From Bacteroidaceae bacterium (lineage in GTDB: Bacteria; Bacteroidota; Bacteroidia; Bacteroidales; Bacteroidaceae), in the NCBI GenBank assembly GCA_016291905.1, contig JAEEZS010000067.1, positions 120,055-184,054 of the forward strand: a stretch of DNA of 64,000 bases, given 5' to 3'. Positions 37,795 through 46,732 of this stretch are shown one piece after another. Every line of letters starts with the position of its first letter. Position 1 is the stretch's first letter. A model generated the notes under the pieces. The model ran no database searches, was not told the DNA's origin, and saw only the letters and a list, made by a program, of their open reading frames with translations. The translations under genes and the position numbers were made by a program.

Positions 37795-39072
37795 TTAAAG
37801 CGTATATTGCAACGTGAGGCGTAGAGAGAGCGACCAGGGGTGGTCGGTGCGTGAGGTGGTGAGGACTGTCTCGGTTAGATGGTAGTTGACGCCGGGCTCG
37901 AAGGCGAGGCCGAAGTTGTGTCCAAGATCGTAGCGGATGCCCATTTGGGCGCCGACAGAGAACTGCCAGGGGCGTTCGTCCTGCTTCCATGTGCCGAGGC
38001 TGGCGCTGAGGCAGCGCTCGGCTGTGGCACCAGCGCTAGCGGAAAGGGAGATGGCGCCGTGCTCGATAAAACGCCAACCAGCATAGAGCGGAAGACCGAG
38101 GTACTGGATGCGCTGTTCGCGAGTGCTGGCGAATGAGACGACTTGCGACGAGAGGGTGGTCCAGACGAGGCCACTTTCAAGGATGAAACGCTCGATGGGC
38201 TCGAGGGCAACGGTGAGGCCAAGACTGTACTCGGGATTGTGGTTGAAGACGTAGTTTCCCTCATTGACATCGCGCAGAGCGGGGGCAGAGGAGACGGGCA
38301 TACTGTAGTAATATCTTGCGTTGTTTGTGTTAGTAAAGACGGGTGACCCCGGTACGACGGAGGTGGAGCCTCCGTTGGCACCGGCGTTACGGATGCCGAG
38401 GGTGAGGGGGGCGTGGGACTTTGCCGCACTGCGCGGCGTAGCATCAGCCAGCAGGGTAGAGGATTGGAGAGTGTGGGACTGAGCGGATTGAGCGGACTGA
38501 GTGGATTGGACTGAATGGGCGTTTGCGGGCAGGGCTGCAGGGGGAGTGGAATTGTCGGAATTATCAGAGTTGTCGGAATAATCGGAGTTTTCTGAATAAT
38601 CCGAGTAATCCGATTTTTCCAAGTTTTCAGAAGCAATGGAGGCAGTGGCGGGGGATTGGCTGGCTCGTTTAGCCCGCTTGGCTAACCCTCCTTGCACTTT
38701 GGGTTCTTCTATCCTGGCCAGGGCGGTAAGGTTTTCTGGAATTTCTAGGTTTTCTGAGATCTCTTGTTGACCTGTTGACTCGTTGACTTGTTGACTTTCC
38801 GATATCACGGCTAATTCGCCGGACTTGTGGGGGGCGAAGATGTCGGTGGTGGTGACGACAACGACGACAGCCAGCACAGCAGCAGCGGCAGCAACCCATC
38901 CCCAGTTCCTCCTAGGGGAGGGCTGAACTCCCTTTCGGGGTTTCTGCCCCCCGATAACGGGAGGACTGAGGGGCGTGTTGGGGAGAGGCTCTTCCCAGCC
39001 TTCGGCGGGAGGCGCTATCTGGGCGTCCTTCAGTCGGTCGCGCAGGGCTTCAGTCCAATCCTTCTGTTTCAT
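37795..39072 (-). CDS. Inner-membrane anti-sigma-like protein fused to an outer-membrane barrel
   Basis: The N-terminus (MKQKDWTEALRDRLKDAQIA, 39072; an upstream Met lies at 39090) resembles the sigma-partner proteins next to ECF genes in Bacteroidota. One TM helix (about 58-78, WGWVAAAAAVLAVVVVV) follows, then a long low-complexity linker (about 95-220) made of simple repeats such as SDYSENSDYSDNSDNSDNS and QSTQSAQSAQS, and a C-terminal barrel-like domain (about 270-425, ending SLSLRLTLQYTL). The start is 36 bp after the sigma stop. The linker could span the periplasm. The domain pairing is seen in this phylum but the function is unproven. Confidence 0.78.
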   Translation of the reverse strand: MKQKDWTEALRDRLKDAQIAPPAEGWEEPLPNTPLSPPVIGGQKPRKGVQPSPRRNWGWVAAAAAVLAVVVVVTTTDIFAPHKSGELAVISESQQVNESTGQQEISENLEIPENLTALARIEEPKVQGGLAKRAKRASQSPATASIASENLEKSDYSDYSENSDYSDNSDNSDNSTPPAALPANAHSVQSTQSAQSAQSHTLQSSTLLADATPRSAAKSHAPLTLGIRNAGANGGSTSVVPGSPVFTNTNNARYYYSMPVSSAPALRDVNEGNYVFNHNPEYSLGLTVALEPIERFILESGLVWTTLSSQVVSFASTREQRIQYLGLPLYAGWRFIEHGAISLSASAGATAERCLSASLGTWKQDERPWQFSVGAQMGIRYDLGHNFGLAFEPGVNYHLTETVLTTSRTDHPWSLSLRLTLQYTL

Positions 39073-39107
39073 ATTCTCGTTACTATTCATTCTTCATTTT
39101 TCAATTT

Positions 39108-39671
39108 TCAATCTTCAATTTTCAATTCACTTAATTCTTCCCTGATGCGTTTGGCCAGTTGAGCCTTGGCGCGGGCGAGCTGCGAGGCGGAGGTCTTCTC
39201 CTTGATGCCGAGCATCCGGGCAATCTCTCGGTGCGAGAAGCCGTCGATGCAGTAGAGGTTGAAGACGGCTCGGTAGCCTGCGGGCAGTTCGCCGATGAGG
39301 CGAAAGAGGTCGGCCTCGTCTATGCGGTAGATGTCGTCGACGGTGGGCTCGGGCTCGTCCATCGGCTCCTCTGTTGACTGGTCTAGCGGTAGGACGGTGA
39401 GCGCGTTGTGGTGTCGCAAGTCATCAATGGCCACGTTCCTCGTCACCTGTTCCATCCACACCTTCAGGCTGCCCTCGCCCTGCCAGCGGAAGCGGTTTAT
39501 CTGGCCGAAGATTCGCAGGAAGGCATCGTGCAGCCAGTCCTCCGCCTGTTCCCGCCCTGAGGCATAGCGGCAGCATACCGCCATCAGCCGAGGCGAATAG
39601 GCTTTGTATAACTCCGCGCGCGCGGCATTGTCGCCCTTTCTGCATTGTTCCACTAAATAGGTTTCACTCAT
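39108..39671 (-). CDS. ECF-family RNA polymerase sigma factor
   Basis: A 187-residue sigma-70 family protein. Region 2 (about 20-90) contains LYKAYSPRLMAVCCRYASGR and AEDWLHDAFLRIF, and region 4 (about 125-180) contains LIGELPAGYRAVFNLYCIDG and FSHREIARMLGIKEKTSASQ, a helix-turn-helix for the -35 element. The final residues are encoded by the AT-rich repeat downstream. It heads an operon with the anti-sigma-like barrel fusion and a lipoprotein, and probably responds to an envelope signal. Confidence 0.93.
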   Translation of the reverse strand: MSETYLVEQCRKGDNAARAELYKAYSPRLMAVCCRYASGREQAEDWLHDAFLRIFGQINRFRWQGEGSLKVWMEQVTRNVAIDDLRHHNALTVLPLDQSTEEPMDEPEPTVDDIYRIDEADLFRLIGELPAGYRAVFNLYCIDGFSHREIARMLGIKEKTSASQLARAKAQLAKRIREELSELKIED

Positions 39672-39863
39672 CCACTGCGAGGTTCAGTCCGACTAGTCTT
39701 CTCACACTCTTAAAACGCACGGATACCGAAAATACTGCACGGAAATCCGAAAAATTTTGCGACAAAATTAAAAAAAGTAGAAAAAAAGTCCAAACTTGCT
39801 GCCAAATGATTACTTTTGTGGCCGAAAATATAGGCAATAGCATATAAGGTAATATCAAATCGT

Positions 39864-40760
39864 ATGAAAAAGATCAGAGCCGCCGTCGTTGGTTACGGCA
39901 ATATCGGTAAGTATGCGCTTCAAGCGCTGGAGGTAGCCCCCGACTTTGAGGTTGCAGGCGTAGTCCGTCGTCAGGGTAACAAGGATTGTCCCGCTGAGCT
40001 GGCTGGGGTGCCCGTCGTGGATAACATCAGTAAGCTGCGCGATGTAGATGTCGCCATCCTCGCCACCCCCACGCGCAAGGTTGAGGAGTATGCCCTTGAG
40101 TGCCTCGCGCTTGGCATCAACACCGTCGATAGCTTTGACATCCACACCCTCATCCCCTCGCTGCGTAAGACGTTGGGCGATGCTGCCCGTGCGGCAGGGC
40201 GCGTCAGCATCATCAGCGCCGGCTGGGACCCAGGCAGCGACAGCATCGTGCGTGCCTTGTTCGAGGCTATTGCCCCCAAGGGACTCACCTATACCAACTT
40301 CGGTCCCGGCATGAGCATGGGGCATAGCGTCTGCGTCCGTTCGAAGACAGGTGTGCGCGACGCGCTCTCGATGACCATCCCCAAGGGCGAGGGCGTACAT
40401 CGCCGCATGGTGTATGTCGAGTTGGAGGAAGGTGCCACCCTCGAGGCTGTCACCGCTGCCATCAAGGCCGATCCCTACTTCGCCAATGACGAGACTCACG
40501 TCTTTGCCGTCCCCAGTGTGGATGCCCTGCGCGACATGGGACATGGCGTCAACCTCACCCGTAAGGGCGTCAGCGGCACCACGCAGAACCAGCGCTTCCG
40601 TTTCGACATGAGCATTAATAATCCTGCCCTCACGGGCCAGGTGCTCGTATGCGTCGCTCGTGCCGCCCTGCGCCAGCAGCCCGGAGCCTACACGATGATT
40701 GAGATTCCCGTCATCGACCTTCTCCCCGGCTCGCGCGAAGATTGGCTTAAGCTGGTGTAA
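39864..40760 (+). CDS. ddh: meso-Diaminopimelate D-dehydrogenase
   Basis: A 298-residue oxidoreductase of the Ddh type. The NADPH-binding loop is AAVVGYGNIGKYALQAL (about 5-21), followed by VAGVVRRQG (2'-phosphate-binding Arg pair), and substrate-binding motifs VDSFDIH, ISAGWDPGSDS, FGPGMSMGHS. The enzyme reductively aminates tetrahydrodipicolinate to meso-diaminopimelate for lysine and peptidoglycan synthesis in one step. A TACTTTTG box at 39811-39818 fits as the -7 element. It diverges from the ECF sigma operon. Confidence 0.95.
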   Translation: MKKIRAAVVGYGNIGKYALQALEVAPDFEVAGVVRRQGNKDCPAELAGVPVVDNISKLRDVDVAILATPTRKVEEYALECLALGINTVDSFDIHTLIPSLRKTLGDAARAAGRVSIISAGWDPGSDSIVRALFEAIAPKGLTYTNFGPGMSMGHSVCVRSKTGVRDALSMTIPKGEGVHRRMVYVELEEGATLEAVTAAIKADPYFANDETHVFAVPSVDALRDMGHGVNLTRKGVSGTTQNQRFRFDMSINNPALTGQVLVCVARAALRQQPGAYTMIEIPVIDLLPGSREDWLKLV

Positions 40761-41127
40761 ACCGTTTACCTTGTATCTTGAAATAACAATCTCCGGAGAC
40801 TCTTTTGAGTCTGCTAAGATACAAAATGTTTTCAAAAAGGTTGTATCTCTATAACCTTTTTAACTACTTTTTTGCTATCTCAAGGGAAGATATAGAGTAT
40901 AGAAGTAGCTTTGATACCTACAATTCTTTACCCTTAACCTTGAACTTTGAACCCTGAACCACAAATGTTTTCTTCATGCCAGTCCCTCGTCTCATCAAGT
41001 CCGTGCGAATGGGTTTGTGTGTATGAGAGTTCCTGTCCCCCTGATTTTTTCCCTATCCAATAGTCATCAGGACATGCTGTGCACGTCCTGATTTATTCTT
41101 ACCTAGAATGAATATTTCAAGGAGATG
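40761..41127. other. Intergenic region with several hairpins
   Basis: No gene seen. TTGTATCTT (40771-40779) pairs with AAGATACAA (40816-40824); the loop holds a second small hairpin (AGACTC/GAGTCT). AAAAAGGTT (40834-40842) pairs with AACCTTTTT (40853-40861), and ATCAGGAC pairs with GTCCTGAT (41066-41092) before TTATTC. The first pair shares TTGTATC with the loop of the second, so the two could compete. They probably end the ddh transcript and mark the edge of the AT-rich island. Confidence 0.6.
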
Positions 41128-41439
41128 TTAAAAAGATAATTTCTTTATTATTGCGACTTCACGCGGGTCTTTATATCCATCGCATTCTGCCATTTCCACA
41201 AACAAACGATTAGCATATTCTTTTTTGTCATCAGAAAACATGGAGTAAGCAGAAGCGAGTTCTTCAAATTCCACATCTTCCATGTGATCAAAATCATCAA
41301 TGCTCATCTTGAATTCCTCGAAAACTCGATCCAAGAAAGAAACCTCTGCTGGATTTAGAATAAAGTCAGCCTTCATAATAAGAGTGAGAATTTGATATAT
41401 AGTCCTTTTCTCAGATATGCTAAAATATGTCATGGTCAT
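41128..41439 (-). CDS. TerB-like protein
   Basis: A 103-residue acidic helical protein. Two TerB-like signatures occur: MKADFILNPAEVSFLDRVF and MAECDGYKDPREVAIIKKL, each with an acidic residue and a Glu at the usual spacing for metal binding. TerB domains occur in tellurite-resistance and stress operons and are linked to DNA-processing modules. It is the last gene of a tight three-gene operon: its ATG overlaps the helicase stop by 4 bp (41436-41439, ATGA). Base composition is much more AT-rich than the flanking genes, so it looks acquired. Confidence 0.72.
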   Translation of the reverse strand: MTMTYFSISEKRTIYQILTLIMKADFILNPAEVSFLDRVFEEFKMSIDDFDHMEDVEFEELASAYSMFSDDKKEYANRLFVEMAECDGYKDPREVAIIKKLSF

Positions 41440-44012
41440 TCTATATTTGTTTTGAAAAAAGTATCATATTTAGGATTTCCCAAGTTAATGATAAATAGAT
41501 TGCATTTTGCACGTGTCAGCGCAGTATAAATCAGGGCGGGTGTATTCTCTCTTTCTTGAATATAGTATCCATCATAGGTTCCGTTTTCCTGCATTTCAGG
41601 TTGCATAATAAGTATGACCGATTTTGATTCCCATCCTTTAAAGCTATGAATGGTTGATAGTTTTATTGCATCAATATCAGTAGTAAAATGCGTTTTGGCC
41701 GCCCTACATATTTCCTTCAAATCCTTTTGGAATAAGCTAGGACTTGTTTGAGATTGTTTTAGTTTTCGATATTGTTCATCTGTTTCAAAATTGGTCATAC
41801 AACTTAATTGGCAACTATTCAGTTCCTTTTCTATGTCACGTAGAATATTTATAGACTCCGACATAACAACAATATCTTTTAATTCTAGGTTGTAATGTTC
41901 TTTTATCCATCTGATATTCATGCTTAGAGAATTAGCCGTTTTGTCAAGTCCTACATTCCAATACTTAATGAAATACTCCTCAAAAACTAATTCATTTGGA
42001 GTATCTAACGCCTGTATGGTGCCATCAACATATTGTTTTGCAAATCGATATGCTAATTGTGCGACATTAGGATTAATAATACGCATGGATATACGTTCGC
42101 TAATCTTGTTCCATGGACCAGAAAAAGTTGGAATGGATGGCATTTTCTCTTCTGCCATTATTCGGTCATAGATGTTTTGCTCTCCATCACCAAAAACTGA
42201 TATTGTACCGTTTGAAGTCAAAAAATAGGAAACGATTGATGAAAGCCACGCGGTCTTAAAATCTTGAACTTCATCAATTATAATAGAGTCGTATTTTTTT
42301 ATATTATTTGCATAAGGGGCGAAATAATGGGCATCGTCAAAATCTTCAAGCGAAAGTTTCTTATCAGAATACTTATTAGCCATAGAAAGGAAGAACTGAT
42401 GATAGTTCGTTATCTCAAACATGTTTGAAGAGAAATCCGCAGGAACTTGGTTTATTCTCATCCTTACATATTGAATTAGTGAAATATTGAATGTAAGGAT
42501 AAGTACCTTGCTACCAGTTTTAAGATGACGTTCTACTGCTCGATTTGCAACGACTTGGGTTTTGCCACATCCCGCTACACCTTTTACACGGAGGCGTCTG
42601 TTTGTACTTCGGACAAGCTCTTTTTGTCTGTATGTAAGTTTAAAATTCAAATCACCATCCTTGTAGGAATGCCAGTTGCCTATGATTAGTTTTATAAGCT
42701 CATTATAATAATCAGAACGGAATCCTCTTGATGATAATCGGTTTAATGTCTCATTAAAATCATCAGACGGGAACGCTTTAATCATATATGCAAAGTGATC
42801 TTTTGGGGAAGTGTTTTGGTTTTTTATATTACGTTCTTCATTGAGTTGATCAATAGCATCCTCTACTTCAGATCGAGTGGAGTTGGGAAAGTAAAGACCT
42901 GTCTTAACACAGCCATAAACGCTTTGGTTTATGATAGAATCTACTTTTATGGTTTTCAAGTGTGTATTGAATAGATAACTTTTAATATTCTCAACTCTGT
43001 AGAAATCTGTTTCTATATTATTAACATCTCTGCATACATGGAGGATAACAATTCCTTTGCTCATGCTTGCTAGTAATATATCTGGAGTATCAACTCCTAT
43101 TGCCGGCCGGATGAAGACTGTATAATTGCTACTACATTCGTTTCTTATCTTGTTGTAGAAGAACAATGTGTCGTCATCAACAGAACCCCTTAAACACTCT
43201 ATAGAATAATCATAGTCATCAGTTATACCAACATCAGTTGCTTTTTCAACATAATTACTATCGATATGATCATCACGCAAATGAACGAAACATCTCGTTT
43301 CACAGCCATAAGGATGATGTGTGCGTTGTGTATAAGCATACAATTCCGCATCTATCGAAGAAAAGTATGAAGAAGGATTGAAATAACCACAAAAATCTTG
43401 AATTCTCGTATTTCTCGTAAACTTTGGCCCTATACAAATCATATAATTGATATTTGCTAGAGACGAAGTCTTCCTTGCGAGCCACAACAAATTTACCGAC
43501 CTGATGTCCAGAATATTAGAAAAAAGATTAATGCTAACATAAGAAGTACAAGTGACGTCATCAATTGTTTCTTCTATGCTGGTTGGTATATACTTACTAA
43601 CTGTTTTAACTCTAACAGCAGATCCTGCGTTTTGGCATACCCATTGCTGCGCTCTTCTCAAAGCAATCTCAGATGGTTCAATAAGTGTGATGGCATTTAA
43701 TCTCCCTAATAATCCTCTGTCTTCTAGGAATTCTAGCAGAGTCAGCGTTGCAATACCCTGCCCACACCCCCAATCAATTATCTCAAAGTTATGCCTTTGT
43801 ATTTCATCGTCATGGGAAATGCATGGAAAATTCTGCAAGGCTGCTCTGCATTTCACAATGTGCATTTCACCATATGCGGCTAGGTATCCATCAAGCTCAA
43901 GCTCAGACTGTAGCACTTTACGTCCATGATCTGTTAAATCCCAAGGATGACTTTTCCATTCATTTGGGAGCCTGTTATAACACTGTTCTACAATTTTATT
44001 GACTTCAATCAT
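41436..44012 (-). CDS. Methyltransferase-like / SF1 helicase fusion
   Basis: An 858-residue protein with two modules. The N-terminal class I SAM-methyltransferase-like part has motif I IIDWGCGQGIA (about 78-88) and LIEPS at the end of the next strand. The C-terminal UvrD/Rep-like SF1 helicase has Walker A GVAGCGKTQ (near 480), Walker B IIIDEVQD (near 580), motif V STIHSFKGWES (near 790) and motif VI YTALTRAKC (near 830). The unusual GCGKT loop is intact. It probably acts on nucleic acid, with the methyltransferase either active or a sensor. Both ends overlap neighbours by ATGA. AT-rich, likely transferred. Confidence 0.85.
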   Translation of the reverse strand: MIEVNKIVEQCYNRLPNEWKSHPWDLTDHGRKVLQSELELDGYLAAYGEMHIVKCRAALQNFPCISHDDEIQRHNFEIIDWGCGQGIATLTLLEFLEDRGLLGRLNAITLIEPSEIALRRAQQWVCQNAGSAVRVKTVSKYIPTSIEETIDDVTCTSYVSINLFSNILDIRSVNLLWLARKTSSLANINYMICIGPKFTRNTRIQDFCGYFNPSSYFSSIDAELYAYTQRTHHPYGCETRCFVHLRDDHIDSNYVEKATDVGITDDYDYSIECLRGSVDDDTLFFYNKIRNECSSNYTVFIRPAIGVDTPDILLASMSKGIVILHVCRDVNNIETDFYRVENIKSYLFNTHLKTIKVDSIINQSVYGCVKTGLYFPNSTRSEVEDAIDQLNEERNIKNQNTSPKDHFAYMIKAFPSDDFNETLNRLSSRGFRSDYYNELIKLIIGNWHSYKDGDLNFKLTYRQKELVRSTNRRLRVKGVAGCGKTQVVANRAVERHLKTGSKVLILTFNISLIQYVRMRINQVPADFSSNMFEITNYHQFFLSMANKYSDKKLSLEDFDDAHYFAPYANNIKKYDSIIIDEVQDFKTAWLSSIVSYFLTSNGTISVFGDGEQNIYDRIMAEEKMPSIPTFSGPWNKISERISMRIINPNVAQLAYRFAKQYVDGTIQALDTPNELVFEEYFIKYWNVGLDKTANSLSMNIRWIKEHYNLELKDIVVMSESINILRDIEKELNSCQLSCMTNFETDEQYRKLKQSQTSPSLFQKDLKEICRAAKTHFTTDIDAIKLSTIHSFKGWESKSVILIMQPEMQENGTYDGYYIQERENTPALIYTALTRAKCNLFIINLGNPKYDTFFKTNIE

Positions 44013-45070
44013 ACAATACTTTCACTATTTGGGCTATCTAAATGTCTTCGATAATTAGCCAAAGCTATTTTTTTACTTGTATTGGCATAGCAATATTCGC
44101 AAAGATGTGGGCAGGTGTTGTATTCACCTATATCCTTAGAAGCCATGCATTCACAAAACGGACGCTGTCCTTGGTCTTTCTTGTGCTTACTGATGAAGTA
44201 ATGATTATGAGGCAGGAGGATTGCTCCTTCTGGCAGCTCAGGTTCACCAAACAATGTCGGAGCCGGGACATCTTCAATCTTAACTTTCATGAAATCCATC
44301 AATTCCTTGTCATCCCATGCTAAACGGGTGATAAGGTCGCCATCAATACAGCGGTTGTGTTGGATGCCATATTTTGATATGTCAATCTTCTCACCGCATG
44401 TTGCCAGCTGAAAATTCCAGCCACGATCACGATTCATGACCGATAGCTTGTCCGCAAATTCTTCCATCTGCTCAATTTCCCACTCCTGGTAAGGTATACC
44501 GTTGACCTCAAGATTATGTTTAACCTTCCGGTACAAGGCAATATCAGCATAACTGAACACCAGCTTCTCTGTATGGCCTCTCAATTGGTCTCCGATGTTT
44601 TGAACTTTCTGAAGCAAATCATCCACGGATATGTCGTCTGTCAGTATCATGGGGTCAAACCGCCAGATGACAGTACTTTTCCCAAGCTGCTCAACAAGCA
44701 ACTTGAATGTTTCTATGCGTGTTGAAAGAGAGGGAACTTTTTCCAACTTCTCCTGTTCATAGTCATTCAAGGTGTATTGGACGTAGCACTTGATGTTACG
44801 TTCCTTCAAGATGTGCAGATATGGCAACATAGGGCGAGGATTTTTCGACCAGAATACGATAAAGCGCGTTTTTTCATAAGATACGTATGACTTTACCCCG
44901 TTGAAAGGGTTTGTCCATGCTGAGTATCCTTTTTGCAAACGATGGAAGAACCAGTCAGCATAAAATGCTGGAATATCAGTACTCCTGCTCGCTGAAACTA
45001 TCAAAGGAGCCTGCATCGATACGATGTGTCCATCGTCTGTTGGCCGTTCTATTTTATTCCAATTTGCCAT
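44009..45070 (-). CDS. DUF1848-family iron-sulfur protein (radical-SAM-like)
   Basis: A 353-residue protein. The N-terminal LIVSASRSTDIPAFYADWFF and FIVFWSKNPRPML are typical of DUF1848. The C-terminal motif is C320-x3-C324-x2-C327 (CPHLCEYCYAN), able to hold a 4Fe-4S cluster, with more Cys in CECMASK just before. DUF1848 proteins look related to radical SAM enzymes such as spore photoproduct lyase, with the cysteine motif at the far end instead of the start. Substrate unknown. It is the first gene of the operon and overlaps the next by ATGA (44009-44012). A TATATTTG box on the minus strand (complement 45138-45145) is a candidate -7. Confidence 0.85.
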   Translation of the reverse strand: MANWNKIERPTDDGHIVSMQAPLIVSASRSTDIPAFYADWFFHRLQKGYSAWTNPFNGVKSYVSYEKTRFIVFWSKNPRPMLPYLHILKERNIKCYVQYTLNDYEQEKLEKVPSLSTRIETFKLLVEQLGKSTVIWRFDPMILTDDISVDDLLQKVQNIGDQLRGHTEKLVFSYADIALYRKVKHNLEVNGIPYQEWEIEQMEEFADKLSVMNRDRGWNFQLATCGEKIDISKYGIQHNRCIDGDLITRLAWDDKELMDFMKVKIEDVPAPTLFGEPELPEGAILLPHNHYFISKHKKDQGQRPFCECMASKDIGEYNTCPHLCEYCYANTSKKIALANYRRHLDSPNSESIV

Positions 45071-45120
45071 GTTTTGCCTTTTTCAACAATCTTTTTTTGT
45101 CAAACGTTCTTCACGGGATT

Positions 45121-46131
45121 TTATAAAAAACTTTTTGCAAATATAGTGGTTTTTCTTGAAACCACTCCATTTCTTAAGAAAAAGTTTTCTTCATACTTGG
45201 AAGAATCATCTTCCTTAAGATGCTGCCATTTTGGGCCATAATTAGCATCTTCTTCAACCTCTTGCCAGATAGTCTTATCGTGATTTTTGAACTTGTGGTT
45301 AGGGTCTTTCATTAACTCTATGCCTCTCTTCCAGAGTTCAGGATTCCTTTCAGCGATTATCCTATCCCATAGATGAGTATATTCATGTATAGGATGTTCT
45401 GGAGATATAATAGTCTCGTCAAGATAGATGTTGCCTTGAGGATCTGCAAAACCATAGATAGTACCATCGGGAGTTTGGAAGAACCCCGCATCCTTTATCC
45501 AATCGTCTTCTGTACTAATAGTTAATCCTGTTCCTGCATTATCTGTAATGCTTTGTCCATCACTTGAGGTTGAGAAGGGATTTTCTTCATTTTCAATCTT
45601 GCTGCTATCCAAAACAGCATTTTTAGCTGTTTCTCCTCTGAGGATTTTAACATCAACATTACCATAATAATATTGTCCTTCTCCAGAGGCAAGAGCTGCA
45701 ATCCTTCTAACAAAAGATTCTGCGTCTCTGTAAGTTCTGTTTCCAAGCTTTCTTTCGATGTCATTGAGGAATTTTTCATTTCCATCTATTTGAATTTGAG
45801 CTTTTATTTTATAGTTACTGTCTCCAAAGTAGTCGCAAAGATACCAATAATTTGCAGTATGACCAACACAACCGTAAGATGATTTTTCTTTAAATTTGTT
45901 AAATAAGTCGTGTCTTAGTATTTCTACTTCTTTTTCATCTTCTATTTCAATATAATCAGGTTTTTGAATAGCCATCCGAATATCAGCATTCTCTGTAGAG
46001 AACATGCCATTGTTATCAGTAGCTGATTTGATTTGGTTAGAGTTATCAACAACAAAATCTCCACCATAATCATAGGCATCATATTCACTAAGCTCTCCTT
46101 CTTTGTAGAAACTAGACCTAATTCCATTCAT
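45121..46131 (-). pseudogene. Truncated large polyvalent mobile-element protein
   Basis: About 336 residues are left (ATG at 46131; a TTG at 46158 is in frame). Motifs YDYGGDFVVDNSNQIKSATD and NNGMFSTENADIRMA are typical of large polyvalent phage or plasmid proteins, and HPIHEYTHLWDR is a zincin-like metallopeptidase motif. The end (NGVVSRKTTIFAKSFL) reads into the promoter region of the DUF1848 operon, and no 5' continuation is in frame, so both ends look lost. It marks the right border of the AT-rich island. Confidence 0.7.
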
Positions 46132-46145
46132 GTTCCAATGGTCTT

Positions 46146-46235
46146 TTAACTCACCCAAAGCGTTTCCCGGTTATAGACGCGGTAGAAGTAGGGACGGACG
46201 TAGTCGTCGCTGTTGGGATAGGTTGCCTGGTTCAT
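46146..46235 (-). pseudogene. Possible leftover 5' fragment
   Basis: A 29-codon frame (MNQATYPNSDDYVRPYFYRV, ending ETLWVS) overlaps the start of the polyvalent protein fragment in another frame. Its GC content is higher than the island. It may be the remains of an interrupted gene, or chance. Confidence 0.25.
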
Positions 46236-46461
46236 CGTATCATTTGTCTTTGTAATTCTTGCAGACCAAGGGAATAATCCGCCAGCCCCTTGGGCTAAAA
46301 TCGTAGCCCATTGGGCTGAGGGAACAGAGCAAGGGGCTGAGGGATAGGCAAGATTTTGGAGCATTACGTTTTTTCATGGACTTTTTTGAGAGAAGTTTTC
46401 GAAAAAAATGCCAACACTTACCTTTTCTCTCAAAACAAGCTGTGTCACAGAGCGTTAGATA

Positions 46462-46545
46462 AGGTAAGTGTTTCGCAAACACTTACCTAACACTTACCTA
46501 ACACTTACCTGACACTTACCTGACACCTGTCTGACACCTACCTAT
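46462..46545. repeat. Left iteron-like repeats
   Basis: AGGTAAGTGTTT (46462-46473) and AAACACTTACCT (46477-46488) form a perfect hairpin, followed by repeated ACACTTACCTAA, ACACTTACCTGA and ACACCTACCT units about 11 bp apart. Confidence 0.8.
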
Positions 46546-46647
46546 CTCCTATCTGAAAAGTTGAGTGGGTGGAAAAGAAATGAAAAGGAGGGAGTTGGGA
46601 TTTGCCATGAAAAAGAATCAAGATTTGGGTGCTTTTTCGTAAAGAAA

Positions 46648-46679
46648 TTTGGTGGTATGGCATACTTTTTGTACCTTTG
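46648..46679 (+). promoter_or_regulatory. Promoter of the VapE-type gene
   Basis: TTTG (46648-46651) and TACCTTTG (46672-46679) are 20 bp apart, an excellent Bacteroidota match. The start should fall inside the palindrome at 46680-46704. Confidence 0.85.
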
Positions 46680-46704
46680 CACTATGGTATAAGATACCAT
46701 AGTG
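46680..46704. promoter_or_regulatory. Perfect palindrome at the transcription start
   Basis: CACTATGGTAT and ATACCATAGTG are exact 11-bp inverted repeats separated by AAG. Position just after the -7 box suggests a repressor operator or a 5' hairpin in the mRNA. Confidence 0.75.
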
Positions 46705-46732
46705 ACTCTAGTATTAACTATTTTTTTCTTTT

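Noticed and set aside
46302..46320. GTAGCCCATTGGGCTG shared with 8340-8360 as an element end
   Set aside because: The shared piece is largely a short palindrome and has a different position relative to the flanks in the two copies, so it cannot be used to fix the element boundary.
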